64,000 bases of DNA from Methylobacterium sp. BTF04 (GCF_010692745.1 NZ_JAAHTB010000015.1:41292-105291); one strand, 5' to 3'; positions 47,443-56,968 are shown, counted from the stretch's first letter. Numbers and translations: made by a program. The notes: a model not told the origin generated them from the letters alone.

Positions 47443-47520
47443 GGTAATGCTCCTGGGTTGCGAGAGAGGATCGTATAGTGACGGGGCCGGCCGGTCATCG
47501 CGACCGGCCGGTTTGACGGT

Positions 47521-48435
47521 TCAGACGCGGCGAGCGCCGTAGGTGTCGGTCAAAGCGATGAGCTTCGGCGCGCCGAGGCGGCCGCCGAAGAAGCCGGCGA
47601 GTGCGCCGAGGATCAGGGCGAGTGCGCCGTAGAAGGCGCCCTGGGTGGCAGCGGACTTTGCTGCAATCGCTGCGGCCTCGGCCTTCTGCTTGGCGACAGC
47701 GACGGTCTCCTCATACTGCTTCTTGTAGTCTTGGATCTGGGCCTTGGCCTGATCGACCGGGATACCCTGCGCCTTGGCGAGGGCATCGGCGGCGCGGTTC
47801 TCGGCCTGGGCCTTCTGGGCCGGGTCACCCGTGAACACAGCGCGGATCGCTGCGACAGCGGCGTCCTTGGCGGCCTGGGGGTCCTGGCCGGCCGCCTGCT
47901 GGCGGACCGACTGTTCGATGCCGTCGAGCGGGTTCGTGATCTTCGACAGCGACGGAGCCGCAGCCTGAGCCGCGGTCTGCACGGTTCCGCCGACGAGGGA
48001 GCCGGCACCGCCGAGGGTGCTGGTCACGCCGGAAAAAGCGCCGCCGATGATGCCGCCAGCGGCGGAGGTGAGCAGGTACAGAACGACCAGGGTGGTGACG
48101 GCCCAGGAGACGAGGCCGTGCAGACCGGCCGCTCCCGTGATCGGCTTGCCCGACAGACGACCCGCGATGAACCCGCCGGCGAGGGCAGCGACGATCCCCG
48201 AAACGATGAACCAGATGCCGGCGCTCATCGACAGGGTCGAAGCGGCCGGATTGTCGGCGCCGGTGGTGCTGACGCTGGACAGGCCGATGCCGACGCCGAC
48301 CATGTTGAGGATGACCTGGGTCACCAGTGCCGTCACGGCACCGGCGAAGATGGCGCCCCAGGACACCTGATTCAGCAAGACGGTGCGGGTGTCGTTCGCC
48401 ACGAGCGGCGAGGTGGGGATGCTGGAAGAAGACAC
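47521..48435 (-). CDS. membrane protein, PhnA-like / YrzE-like
   Basis: 304 residues. Four or more transmembrane helices: about residues 25-50 (VSWGAIFAGAVTALVTQVIL), 70-95, 105-130, and 270-290 (FYGALALILGALAGFFGGRL). Between them is a cytoplasmic or periplasmic Ala/Gln-rich helical region with coiled-coil character (DPAQKAQAENRAADALAKAQ). Proteins of this type are annotated PhnA-like in Methylobacterium, without established function. Located in the stress island, same strand as its neighbours. Confidence 0.75.
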   Translation of the reverse strand: MSSSSIPTSPLVANDTRTVLLNQVSWGAIFAGAVTALVTQVILNMVGVGIGLSSVSTTGADNPAASTLSMSAGIWFIVSGIVAALAGGFIAGRLSGKPITGAAGLHGLVSWAVTTLVVLYLLTSAAGGIIGGAFSGVTSTLGGAGSLVGGTVQTAAQAAAPSLSKITNPLDGIEQSVRQQAAGQDPQAAKDAAVAAIRAVFTGDPAQKAQAENRAADALAKAQGIPVDQAKAQIQDYKKQYEETVAVAKQKAEAAAIAAKSAATQGAFYGALALILGALAGFFGGRLGAPKLIALTDTYGARRV

Positions 48436-48510
48436 GTTAGATTGCTCCGGGGTCGTCGGGAGTCCGAGGAATTCGGTCGTCCGAGGGGTCGAGAGGGGGC
48501 TGGCTGCGGA

Positions 48511-49020
48511 TCAGTCGCGGCCATGAATGAGGAGGCCGATGCCGTAGCCAAGGAGGCCGGCGACCAGCAGCGCGGCGATGGGGTGCTCGGCGACCTGATG
48601 GGTCACTTCGCGGCCACCCTGGCGCAGGTAATCGCCACCGTTCTCGTAGGCGTCCTCAGCGTAATCGTAGGCGTCACGCCCGGCATTGCGGACGGAGCGC
48701 TCGGCGCGCTCGTAGGTGTCCCCGGCGGCAGCCTGCGCCTGACGTGCGCGATCCTTGATGGCGCGGCCATCGGAATCGGCGAAGTCGTCGACTGCGTCGC
48801 GGACTCGGCCACCAACATCGTGGGCGGCATCGGAGACTCGGTCTGCAGCATCGCGGACCGCGTCCTTGGCCTGTCCGTAGAGGTTCTCCGCGGTGCCCTG
48901 GACCTCGCGGGCGCGGCCCTCGACGGAATTCTTGTTCGAACCGGTCAGGTCGCCGACGGCGCCCTGGATCTTGCCGCCGAGTTCCTTGGCGGCGCCGGTG
49001 ATGCGGGTGGTGTCGACCAT
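48511..49020 (-). CDS. CsbD-domain protein with long helical stalk and C-terminal membrane helix
   Basis: 169 residues from ATG 49020 (AGGAAAT upstream). The first 60 residues are a CsbD domain (GAAKELGGKIQGAVGDLTGS, NSVEGRAREVQGTAENLYGQ); about 75 residues of charged helix follow (RDAADRVSDAAHDVGGRVRD), then a C-terminal membrane helix (PIAALLVAGLLGYGIGLLIH). It combines the CsbD and DUF883 layouts. The frame extends upstream to 49311, but that part is not coding. Confidence 0.88.
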   Translation of the reverse strand: MVDTTRITGAAKELGGKIQGAVGDLTGSNKNSVEGRAREVQGTAENLYGQAKDAVRDAADRVSDAAHDVGGRVRDAVDDFADSDGRAIKDRARQAQAAAGDTYERAERSVRNAGRDAYDYAEDAYENGGDYLRQGGREVTHQVAEHPIAALLVAGLLGYGIGLLIHGRD

Positions 49021-49082
49021 GATTGGATTTCCTGTCTGAACTGATTGCGAAACGGGTGAGGGTGCGCGATGCGGTGCCGAGG

Positions 49083-49244
49083 CTAAGCCTTGTCGGAGGC
49101 CTTCGGTTTCACGTCGGACTTCGGTGTTTTCTGCTGAGCCTTGCCTTCGGCTTCGACCTTGCCATCGCCGATCAACTTGCCGATGGCCTCTTTCATCGAA
49201 CCTTTGAGCGCCTCGGTCGTGGACGTCGACTTGGTCTCGCTCAT
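49083..49244 (-). CDS. short CsbD-family protein, 53 aa
   Basis: 53 residues starting MSETKSTSTTEALKGSMKEA, with GGAGG 5 bases before the ATG. The body IGKLIGDGKVEAEGKAQQKT matches the second half of the CsbD motif; the tail is Lys/Pro-rich (PKSDVKPKASDKA). It is one of the smallest of this group. Located 62 bp upstream of the larger CsbD gene. Confidence 0.85.
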   Translation of the reverse strand: MSETKSTSTTEALKGSMKEAIGKLIGDGKVEAEGKAQQKTPKSDVKPKASDKA

Positions 49245-49338
49245 GAGTACCTCCGAATGCCTGGGCGTCGTTGATTTGCACCTGAAGTGGCGCCTGCCTG
49301 TCGCCAGACAATGATGCGGATGTACTGGTACGGCGGTT

Positions 49339-50799
49339 TTATTTAACCGGTGCGCTGGCTGGGAAACCGTTGTCGCGGCCCCAGATGATCGCCTCGGACC
49401 GCTTGTGCACCCCGAGCTTCCGGTAGAGCGCGGCCGAGTGGTTCCGTACCGTGTTGCGCGACAGATTCAGCCGCTTGGCGATGGCGTCGTCGCCGAGGCC
49501 GGAGCAGATCAGGTCGAGGATCTGGCGCTCGCGCACCGTCATGTTGGGCGACACGGCATCGTCGTGGCTGCCGCCGGGCTGGCGCAAATTGGCGAGCTTT
49601 TCGATGAGGCCGCGACTGAACCACGAGGTATCCGCCATCACGGTCTCGATGGCCCCGAACAGGTCGCGCTCGCTGCGCTTGCGCTCGGTGATGTCCTGCA
49701 GGACGAGGAGCGCGTAGGCCTCCTCGCCGATCTCGACCTTTTCGGCAGAGGCCAGGCAATCGAGATACGTGCCGTCCTCGTGCTTGAGGCAGACCTCCAG
49801 TCCGAGGACATAACCGGTTCGCGTCACGGCGCTTTCGAACTTGGACCGGGCCGCGTCGTGAACCCAGAGGCCGAGATCGTCCGGCGAGCGGCCGGTCACC
49901 TTGTCGGCACCGAACCCAAACACCCGGCTGAAAGCCTCGTTCACGCCCGTGATGGTGAAGGTGTCGGCTCTGGCGAGCACCGTCGGTACCGGTGTGAGGC
50001 GGAACGCCTTCGCGAAGCGCTCCTCGCTCTGACGCAGGGCCGACTCGGCCTTCCGGCGCAGTTCGAGATCGGCGAAGGTGAAGAGCATGCAGGGCTCGTC
50101 ACCGAGGTCCATCGGCTGGCCGGCGACGATGACGTAGCGGGTCCCGCCATCCGGCAGGTCGAGGCACGCCTCCATCTGCGGGATGGTGCCGCCGTTGTTG
50201 AGACGGGAGATCGCGAGCTCCCGATTGCGGGCATTGGCGAGAACGTCGACCTCGTAGACACTGCGGCCGATCACGGCGTCGCGGGTGTACCCGGTCATCT
50301 CCAGGAACCCGAGGTTCACCTTCACATGGCGCAGGTCGGAGAGCCGGCAGATCACCGCCGGGGCCGGGTTGGCGTTGAAGGTTTTCTCGAAGCGCTCCTC
50401 GGCCTCGAACTGTTCGGACACATCCTTGAGGATGAGGGCGAGACAACTCGGATTACCGTCGCGATCCGTCGCCACGATGCTCCGCAGCGAATGAACGAAG
50501 TCGACGTCGGGTTTGTCGGTGCGCTTCACATCGACGATGACGTCATGGAAGCTTTCGCCCGAGACGACGCGCTCGATGGGATATTGGTTGGGCGTGCGAT
50601 TGTTGCGGTAGCGCAAGGAAAAGCGCTCGCGGTAGGCGTCCACGGTCTCGCCAAGCTCGTCGACGGTCGTCGCGCCGTGCATGACCAAGGCGGCCTCGTT
50701 GGCATAAGCGATGGTCTGGTCGGGCTCGACCAGGATCACCCCCTCGCTGAGGCCGGCGATGATCTGCCGGAGTTCGTGCCTGTCGACGCCGAGTGTCAC
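49339..50799 (-). CDS. PAS-containing LuxR-type transcriptional regulator
   Basis: 486 residues starting at GTG 50799 with GGGAG before it. Three PAS domains, at about 8-130, 140-260 and 270-385 (IIAGLSEGVILVEPDQTIAY, FEKTFNANPAPAVICRLSDL, KAFRLTPVPTVLARADTFTI), are followed by a C-terminal LuxR helix-turn-helix (NMTVRERQILDLICSGLGDD, then LNLSRNTVRNHSAALYRKLG). A cytoplasmic sensor-regulator in one chain. Near the sigma factor and the stress genes, it may feed into their control. Confidence 0.88.
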   Translation of the reverse strand: MTLGVDRHELRQIIAGLSEGVILVEPDQTIAYANEAALVMHGATTVDELGETVDAYRERFSLRYRNNRTPNQYPIERVVSGESFHDVIVDVKRTDKPDVDFVHSLRSIVATDRDGNPSCLALILKDVSEQFEAEERFEKTFNANPAPAVICRLSDLRHVKVNLGFLEMTGYTRDAVIGRSVYEVDVLANARNRELAISRLNNGGTIPQMEACLDLPDGGTRYVIVAGQPMDLGDEPCMLFTFADLELRRKAESALRQSEERFAKAFRLTPVPTVLARADTFTITGVNEAFSRVFGFGADKVTGRSPDDLGLWVHDAARSKFESAVTRTGYVLGLEVCLKHEDGTYLDCLASAEKVEIGEEAYALLVLQDITERKRSERDLFGAIETVMADTSWFSRGLIEKLANLRQPGGSHDDAVSPNMTVRERQILDLICSGLGDDAIAKRLNLSRNTVRNHSAALYRKLGVHKRSEAIIWGRDNGFPASAPVK

Positions 50800-51021
50800 T
50801 GTCGCTCCCAGATTGCGCTACGCCGCATAACGGTCCAGCTCGTAACAAGTGCGTGGGACAGTGGTTCCGCGCTCAGGATTCGATCGTCTGGTATATCTGG
50901 ATCATTGACGTGAACGTGATTGCTCACCGACAACCTCGGTGCCCGCCCGAGCCCTAGGACGCCGGGCAAGTCGCGCCACGGTCAGGTAAAAGGCGGTCGT
51001 CAGGTGGTCTCAGATGTCACA

Positions 51022-51678
51022 ATGCTTCGCGACCCGCGCGCGGGCGATGGTCTACCCCGTCATATCCAGGATCTGATCGGTCGGCGGCTCGATGCGATGT
51101 TTCCGTTTCCGGTCGTGATCGAGGTCAAGTCTCGGTTGGGCAGCGTTCTGCTTCGGCTTGAGGATGCGTTGTCTGCGGCAGAAGCCGAGGGGCAGGTCTC
51201 CAAAACGTTCAAGGCCGATCTCGTCGCCGCCGTGCCGCGGCTTCGGCGCTACGCCCTCGCCCGATCCCAGAATGCCGCAGAGGCCGACGATCTAGTGCAG
51301 ACGACCTTGATGCGGGCCTGGGAGAACCGGTCAGGGTTCGTACCGGGTACCAACCTCATCGCCTGGCTGTTCACGATCCTGCGCAACACCTTCATCAATC
51401 AGCGCAAGCGCCTTCGTCGCGAGGTCGAGGACATCGATGGCGCCTTTGCCGCCACGTTGAGCCTGGAGCCCGAGCAGGAGCACCGGGTCGGGCTCATCGA
51501 ACTGCAAGCCGCCCTCAACAGCCTCACGGCCGAGCACCGCGAGACCCTGCTTCTCGTGATGGTCGATGGCCTGCTCTACGAAGAGGCGGCGGCCGTACTG
51601 GGATGCCAGCCCGGCACCGTGAAGAGCCGCGTGAGCCGAGCCCGCGAACGCCTCGCCTTGGCCATGGGAGCGGCCTGA
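51022..51678 (+). CDS. ECF sigma factor, EcfG (general stress) type
   Basis: 218 residues from ATG 51022. Sigma region 2 (DLVAAVPRLRRYALARSQNA, DDLVQTTLMRAWENRSGFVP and GTNLIAWLFTILRNTFINQR) and region 4 (LNSLTAEHRETLLLVMVDGL, then AAVLGCQPGTVKSRVSRARE) are of the EcfG/ECF15 style, whose members drive the PhyR-NepR-controlled general stress regulon in alphaproteobacteria. About 55 residues at the N-terminus are not part of the sigma domains and the true start may be MFPFPVV at 51097. No nepR or phyR is adjacent. Neighbouring CsbD-like genes suit an EcfG role, although I could not find its GGAAC-N16/17-CGTT promoter in front of them. Confidence 0.82.
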   Translation: MLRDPRAGDGLPRHIQDLIGRRLDAMFPFPVVIEVKSRLGSVLLRLEDALSAAEAEGQVSKTFKADLVAAVPRLRRYALARSQNAAEADDLVQTTLMRAWENRSGFVPGTNLIAWLFTILRNTFINQRKRLRREVEDIDGAFAATLSLEPEQEHRVGLIELQAALNSLTAEHRETLLLVMVDGLLYEEAAAVLGCQPGTVKSRVSRARERLALAMGAA

Positions 51679-51836
51679 GCAGCCCCAGAGGTCGCGAGCG
51701 GATAGCGGACTTTCCGGCAATCCCGACCTCTTCGGGGAGCCATCCGGCACGGTCTTGAGGGCGGGCATCGTGCAGTTCCGGGCGCCGCCCGGTCCCACCA
51801 GACCTATCGACGGAAACACGCGTGGAGGACCTTCGA

Positions 51837-52043
51837 ATGGCCAATCCAGGACTGCCCGAGCCCGCCCCTGGCGGCGATAGCCCGCTCGAGCTGCCGCCTC
51901 GCCCTTACCCCGGCGAGCGGCCGCTCGGCTCCGATGAACCCTCGGCCCCGTTCGAGGAGCCTCCCATCGACGATCCGGTCGAGCCCGGCATCGGACCCGA
52001 TCCCGAGCCGGGCACCCCGACCGATCCGGAGCGCCGCACCTGA
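51837..52043 (+). CDS. small Pro/Glu-rich protein, 68 aa
   Basis: 68 residues from ATG 51837, with GGAGG 8 bases upstream. More than a quarter of residues are Pro (GLPEPAPGGDSPLELPPRPY), with many Glu, Asp and Gly. No hydrophobic core, so it is likely disordered. Found in the stress island; no family recognised. Confidence 0.6.
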   Translation: MANPGLPEPAPGGDSPLELPPRPYPGERPLGSDEPSAPFEEPPIDDPVEPGIGPDPEPGTPTDPERRT

Positions 52044-52117
52044 TTCCGATCTCTCCAGTCGCGCCGGAATCACGAGTCTACGACGAGCGTGCCGTCCGGG
52101 AAGCCATCGAATCCGGC

Positions 52118-52282
52118 ATGGCCCGAACCGAACTCATGACCATCCTGGATGGCAGGGCCGTCACGGACCTCGTTCCGCCCCATGCCGGCGAGGCGACCCG
52201 GGATTACGCCATCCGCGCCACGGGCGAATTGATGGTTCTCTATCTCTCGAGGGATGCGGACGACGCCGGTCGTCCAGTCTGA
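52118..52282 (+). CDS. small hypothetical protein, 54 aa or longer
   Basis: MARTELMTILDGRAVTDLVP then YAIRATGELMVLYLSRDADD. The frame is open upstream of the ATG to about 52040 and reads well (SRVYDERAVREAIESG), so the true start may be further 5' at a non-ATG codon. No good ribosome binding site precedes 52118. No family recognised. Confidence 0.5.
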   Translation: MARTELMTILDGRAVTDLVPPHAGEATRDYAIRATGELMVLYLSRDADDAGRPV

Positions 52283-52562
52283 CTGGGGGGAGCGGGGCCG
52301 ACGCACCGGAGCGTGATGGGAGGGCGACCGCATCGCCGTCGCGTGGCGCTTGCGTGCTGCAGAGCGCTGGCCGCTCAACATCGGCGAAGACCGACCGAAG
52401 CGTCCCGAAAGGCCTAAGGAGCATCGCCCATCGATTCAGATCAACCTACACGCCAACACTTGGCGTAGATCTGATACAATTTGCAACATATTCGAGCCTA
52501 AATTAACGCAACACTTATCGTGAGATCTCTGTTTCTGCATCATCGCAACAGAGGAAACACCA

Positions 52563-52874
52563 ATGCGCATGAAATTTGCTGGCGCAGCTATTCTTGCCCT
52601 GAGCACGCTTGCTGTGACCGTAGGCTCCGCCGAGGCCCGTGATGGCTGCGGAATCGGTGGGCATCGCGGGTATTACGGCTCTTGCCGCCCGAACGTGGTC
52701 TATCGCCCCGTCGTGGTTCGCCCAGCGTTTTATGGGTATCGCCGGGTCGGATGGTATGGTCCCCGGTGGCACCGCTGGGGTGGATACCGCCCTGTCGGAT
52801 TCCACCGGGCCTGGGGATGGCGTGGCCATGCCCGCCCTGTGGGCTGGCATGGCGGATGGCATCACCGGTGGTGA
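52563..52874 (+). CDS. exported GCG_CRPN-type His/Trp/Arg-rich protein
   Basis: 103 residues. A signal peptide MRMKFAGAAILALSTLAVTV ends ...SAEA; the mature protein starts DGCGIGGHRGYYGSCRPN, the GCG_CRPN prefix motif. It continues as a repeat-like tail rich in Arg, His, Tyr, Trp and Gly (GYRRVGWYGPRWHRWGGYRP). GAGGAAAC precedes the ATG. An exported, probably metal- or envelope-interacting small protein; function unknown. Confidence 0.85.
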   Translation: MRMKFAGAAILALSTLAVTVGSAEARDGCGIGGHRGYYGSCRPNVVYRPVVVRPAFYGYRRVGWYGPRWHRWGGYRPVGFHRAWGWRGHARPVGWHGGWHHRW

Positions 52875-53094
52875 CCTGACACGGTCTTAAGCCTCGGCGC
52901 CCGGCTCCATCCGGGCGCCTTTGCGACGTCCGGCCTTTGTCGACGATGACCGTTGCAACTGGACCGACGCCACAGTCCCTGACACCATCCTGGAGACATC
53001 GTGCCGCTCGGGGAGCGAAGGTGCTAACGCTGCGGTTGGCCGCTGACCGATGTTCGCAGCGGACCACCCGCTTCACGCGCGATCCAGGACGCAT

Positions 53095-54072
53095 ATGACC
53101 GAGGGTTCCGAACTGACCGGCGACGAGTGGACGCTCGCCAGCTTCACCGCCGCGATCCACCGTGGCGGGGTCGGCCTATGGGCGTGGTCGCCGTCGCGTC
53201 AGCTTGCGCAGCTCGATGGCCTCTGCCGTGAGTTCTGGGGGACGTCCGAGACCGTCGTCAGCGCCGAGACGCTGTTCGCCAAGGTGCACGCCGAGGACCG
53301 CCACCGGATGATTCTCGATTGGGAGGCGAGTGCGACAGACCCCCATCCCTACGATTTCGAGTTTCGCATCGGTGACGAGCCCGATGCGCGCTGGATCTCG
53401 GCGCGGGGCGTCGGTGGCGAGGCGGGTCGCGTGGGTGAATGGGTCCAGGCGATTTTCCTCGACATCACCGAGCGCAAGCGTGCGGAGGATGCCGAACGGC
53501 TCGTGACCGCGGAATTGGCCCACCGCATCTCGAACATGTTCACGGTCGCACGCGCGCTGACGGCCATCGTTGCCCGGGACGCCAAGTCGACCCCGCTTTT
53601 CGCCGAGGACCTGTCGCGGCGTTTCGGCGTGCTCCATGAAGCGACCACCCTCGCCACGCGATCGCTCAAGACGGATCAGGGCATCGTGAAGCTTCAGGAT
53701 CTCGCCCAGCGCATCCTGTCCCCCTACGTCACCGGCACCAACATCACGGTCTCGATCGCCGATGGCGTTCGGGTGCCGGCGGAGCACATCAACGATTACG
53801 CGATGATCTTCCATGAGCTGGCGACCAACTCGGCCAAATACGGCGCACTGTCGGGGAACGGAACGCTGACCCTCGACGGACGGATCGAAGACGAGGCGCT
53901 GAGCATCGCGTGGAACGAGGAGATCGCCCGTGCCGAGCCGGCCAAGTCGGATGGCACGGGGTTCGGCTCCCGCCTGTTGACGCAGACCATCGAGCGGAGT
54001 TTGCAGGGTCGGTTTACCCGCACCATCGACGCGCGGGGTGTCCGCGTCGAGATCGTGGTTCCGGCTTTGTAG
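53095..54072 (+). CDS. PAS-HWE histidine kinase
   Basis: 325 residues, cytoplasmic. A PAS domain (about 15-135, HRGGVGLWAWSPSRQLAQLD) is followed by DITERKRAEDAERLV and an HWE/HisKA_2 dimerisation box AELAHRISNMFTVARALTAI, phosphorylatable His in the middle. The ATP-binding domain has FHELATNSAKYGALSGNGTL and WNEEIARAEPAKSDGTGFGS. HWE kinases with PAS sensors commonly phosphorylate PhyR-type anti-anti-sigma factors in alphaproteobacteria, so with the nearby EcfG-type sigma factor it is a plausible stress-sensing kinase. PhyR itself is not in the window. ATG 53095 chosen over 53050, AGGA upstream. Confidence 0.88.
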   Translation: MTEGSELTGDEWTLASFTAAIHRGGVGLWAWSPSRQLAQLDGLCREFWGTSETVVSAETLFAKVHAEDRHRMILDWEASATDPHPYDFEFRIGDEPDARWISARGVGGEAGRVGEWVQAIFLDITERKRAEDAERLVTAELAHRISNMFTVARALTAIVARDAKSTPLFAEDLSRRFGVLHEATTLATRSLKTDQGIVKLQDLAQRILSPYVTGTNITVSIADGVRVPAEHINDYAMIFHELATNSAKYGALSGNGTLTLDGRIEDEALSIAWNEEIARAEPAKSDGTGFGSRLLTQTIERSLQGRFTRTIDARGVRVEIVVPAL

Positions 54073-54470
54073 CCGCGTCCGTCAGGAGACCGCGTTCCTA
54101 AACGCGGTCGTCGGTGCTGCCCTGCGTCTCGCCCTCACCGCCTGCCGACGCGGATGGCGTTTTTTCTGCCGGAAAGACGCCTTCCCTGGACGATCAGGTC
54201 ACCGCGGAGCGACGCCGACAATCCGAGATACTGAATGTCCTTGCTGCTCTCCTGGTCCACGGAAAGCCCTCGACGAGGGGGGGCGGCCCGAATGGAGAGC
54301 CGCAGGCGTCGAAGCGGATATTTCGCCTCCGCGGACACCGACATCGCTGTCCACTGTTCACGCGCGGTCTCGACGAATTGTCAGGGCGGCGCTCCCGGCC
54401 CTGTGTCACTGTCTGACCTCAATAGTCCGTTCGGTGACCCCCGGTGGGACTGGTCCCCTGGGAGTACCCG
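54073..54470. other. intergenic, no supported gene
   Basis: About 400 bp. A plus-strand frame at 54114-54416 is open, but its composition is poor and it has no ribosome binding site. Confidence 0.4.
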
Positions 54471-55331
54471 TTGGTCGAGCTACGCATCCATCACCAGACG
54501 ACCTATCGCTACCGGCAGCCTGTCAGCCTCGGGGCACACCGGCTCATGCTGCGACCGCGCGAGACCCGCGAACTGAAGCTCGTCTCGAGCGTCATCACCG
54601 TGACTCCGGCCGCGACGGTCAATTGGGCCAATGACGTCGCCGGGAACGCCGTCGCGACGGTGACCTTCGCACTGCCGTCCGATACGCTGACGATCGACAG
54701 CTTCTGCCGCGTCGCGCTGTCCGCGGTGGCGTATCCGATCTTCGATATCGCAGCCTCCGCCATCGCGTTTCCTTTCCGGTATTCCGACGACGACTGGACC
54801 GACCTGGGGGCGCTGACGGTCCGGCAGTATCCTGGCGGGGATGGTCTGCAGGCCTGGGCGCAGGGGTTCGTCGCGGGCTACCCGACCGATACCCTGTCCC
54901 TGCTCAAGGACATCAATTCCGGCATCGGCAACGCCATCGCCTATCAGGCCCGCGAAGACGAGGGCACCCAGTCGCCAAGCCAGACGCTGGCGTTGAGCGC
55001 CGGCTCCTGCCGGGACTTGGCGACGCTCTTCGTGGAAGCGGTCCGCAGCCTGGGCTTCGGAGCCCGGGTCGTCTCGGGCTATCTTCATGATCCGACGCGC
55101 ACGCTCCTGGGCTCCGCCGATGCCGGATCGACCCATGCCTGGGCCGAGGTCTACCTCCCCGGCGCGGGATGGATCACCTTCGATCCGACCAATCGCAGCG
55201 TCGGCGGCGCCAACCTGATCCCGGTCGCCGTGGCCCGCGACATCCGCCAAGCCATGCCGATGACCGGCAGCTTCGTCGGACCGTCCGACGCCTTCCTGGA
55301 CATGTCCGTCGCCGTCAGCGTCGCGCCGTAA
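54471..55331 (+). CDS. transglutaminase-like protein with intact Cys-His-Asp triad
   Basis: 286 residues. Start at TTG 54471 with GGGAG 6 bases before it, giving the family-typical opening VELRIHHQTTYRYRQPVSLG; GTG 54444 is an alternative. An N-terminal beta-domain is followed by the transglutaminase core: nucleophile Cys in SAGSCRDLATLFVEAVRSLG, His in GSTHAWAEVYLPGAGW and Asp in ITFDPTNRSVGG. Unlike the 44399 paralogue, the triad is complete. Cytoplasmic, no signal. Proteins of this type are thought to be peptidases or acyltransferases, without proven role. Confidence 0.88.
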   Translation: MVELRIHHQTTYRYRQPVSLGAHRLMLRPRETRELKLVSSVITVTPAATVNWANDVAGNAVATVTFALPSDTLTIDSFCRVALSAVAYPIFDIAASAIAFPFRYSDDDWTDLGALTVRQYPGGDGLQAWAQGFVAGYPTDTLSLLKDINSGIGNAIAYQAREDEGTQSPSQTLALSAGSCRDLATLFVEAVRSLGFGARVVSGYLHDPTRTLLGSADAGSTHAWAEVYLPGAGWITFDPTNRSVGGANLIPVAVARDIRQAMPMTGSFVGPSDAFLDMSVAVSVAP

Positions 55332-55363
55332 GCGGTCCTCAGAGCATGAGGACGCTGACTGGA

Positions 55364-55540
55364 CTAATGCTCCGTCCCCGGACGGTTCGGGCGCGGCGGG
55401 CCGCCATGATCCTTGATGATATTGGACCGGGCGGGATCATTCTTCAGGTCCGCCACCTGTTTCCGCGCGCCTATCGCCAAAAACAAGATTCCCCCGAGCG
55501 TGCCCAAGGCCAGAATCAAGAGCGGGTAGCCGTTGCTCAT
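55364..55540 (-). CDS. small single-pass membrane protein, 58 aa
   Basis: 58 residues starting MSNGYPLLILALGTLGGILF at 55540, with AAGGA 8 bases upstream. The N-terminal 22 residues form one membrane helix; the tail is hydrophilic (KQVADLKNDPARSNIIKDHG) and Pro-rich at its end. The frame upstream of 55540 is not coding. No family recognised. Convergent with the transglutaminase-like gene, 32 bp between stops. Confidence 0.65.
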   Translation of the reverse strand: MSNGYPLLILALGTLGGILFLAIGARKQVADLKNDPARSNIIKDHGGPPRPNRPGTEH

Positions 55541-56685
55541 TCCCTGCATCCTTCCGATGGCCCTGCCTCGCCAGACGCAGCAGGACATGAAAAGCCGGCG
55601 CGAACATGCATTTTAGAACCGGCCCCTCAGAGACATGCACAATCCCGCATGGAGCGCCACATCCCATGTTAATTCTGTTCGCGCACGCGCTGCGCTCCTC
55701 TGTCTCAGGTCGTGCGCGGGCAACCTGCTTGATGTCGGTGGTGGTGGCTCAGTGAAAACGATCGTCTTAACTTGACCTTGCACATCATCGAATTCTGATC
55801 GTCAAACCAGGTAGGCCAATTGTTCTTGGAGATTCGCCACACTATCATGCACTTCCTGTTCGCCTACCGGCCCGGCTCTACCGATAAAGCAGAGGGCCCT
55901 TCCTCAAACTCCAAACGGATATCGGCGTAGAAGCGCTTCCTCGCGCCTACCGGCGGGCACGCTTAAGTCGCGCAGAACAGCACGGCGCAACGAGTGATCG
56001 CTGCTGTGACGGCATTCAGGACCACGGCGTCATCGACACCGCCACGCCACATCGACAGCGAAGATCGTTGAATTTTCTATTTTTTGCGGATCAACAGCTC
56101 AACCGGCTAACAGTGCCGAGGAAAGAATTGGACATGCCTCGCAAAGACGCCAGTAATATCAAATCTTTGAGCCTGACCACTTTGTGTGACATACATGCGT
56201 GATATTTACCCACGTTGCAGACGAGCTTTCGCGCCCAAACTTGTGACGATTTTTGTATTATAAGATTAATTTAAAACGTAGCAACTCAATATTCGGAAAT
56301 ATCTCGAAAAAATACATCGGAAAATTTGCTCGATAGCAAACATATTTTGGTAGATCCTCTCTCTAAAAAGACAAGTCTATCAACGATCAATCTGATTCAC
56401 TGTTATTAGTACATATAATCTCATCTTAAATAATTAAATTTACTTTGCGCTCCCCGGCGGGGTGGTTTTTTGGCCGTACCTATCAGAACATTTCTATGCC
56501 TCGCCACGCCGCAATCGATCCAGCCAAATGCAATCCGCCCGTCCAACTCGCTCTCCACGCTTTCATGACGCTTGCATCCGCCTCGACCTCAAAACAGTCC
56601 ATTAGATCAAGGCTGAAGATCTCAACTCCTACCCGACCAAGTGAGCCGTCTTCTGCGATAGTGACCGGACCGGCTGGCTTCGGAC
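55541..56685. other. AT-rich gene-poor region
   Basis: About 1.1 kb. Bases 55700-56440 are strikingly AT-rich (runs such as TAATTAAATTTACT and TATTTTTTGCGG) against the GC-rich window. No supported gene, no RNA fold recognised, and no clear terminal repeats. The change of composition and the IS481 relic on its right suggest transferred DNA. Confidence 0.6.
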
Positions 56686-56968
56686 CGGATCGACCATCGG
56701 CTGACCAAGCCGCGTCCCCTCTGGACCAACGGTCAGATCGAGCGGATGAAGGGCACGTTCAAAAACGCGACGGTCAAACGCTCCCGTTACGACAGCCATG
56801 AGCTGCTCCGCGCCCACTTGGCGGACGTCGTCAGCGCCTACAACGTCGCGGACGGCGCTCGAAAACCCTAAGGGGCCTCACGCCCTATGAAGCCATCGGC
56901 AAAGCACGGTCCGCCGAGCCTTGCCACTTCAGGTCAAACCCGCTCCACCAAATGCCGGAACCAAACAC
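56686..56968 (+). pseudogene. IS481-family transposase C-terminal remnant, frameshifted
   Basis: Plus-strand translation gives DHRLTKPRPLWTNGQIERMK, then ATVKRSRYDSHELLRAHLAD and VVSAYNVADG, the end of the IS481 DDE catalytic domain and its C-terminus. The frame hits TAA at 56869-56871; shifted by one base it continues KTLRGLTPYEAIGKARSAEP and NPLHQMPEPNT, the normal IS481 tail. Only the last 90 or so residues survive, with no N-terminal half. An old IS remnant marking the edge of an accessory segment. Confidence 0.82.
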
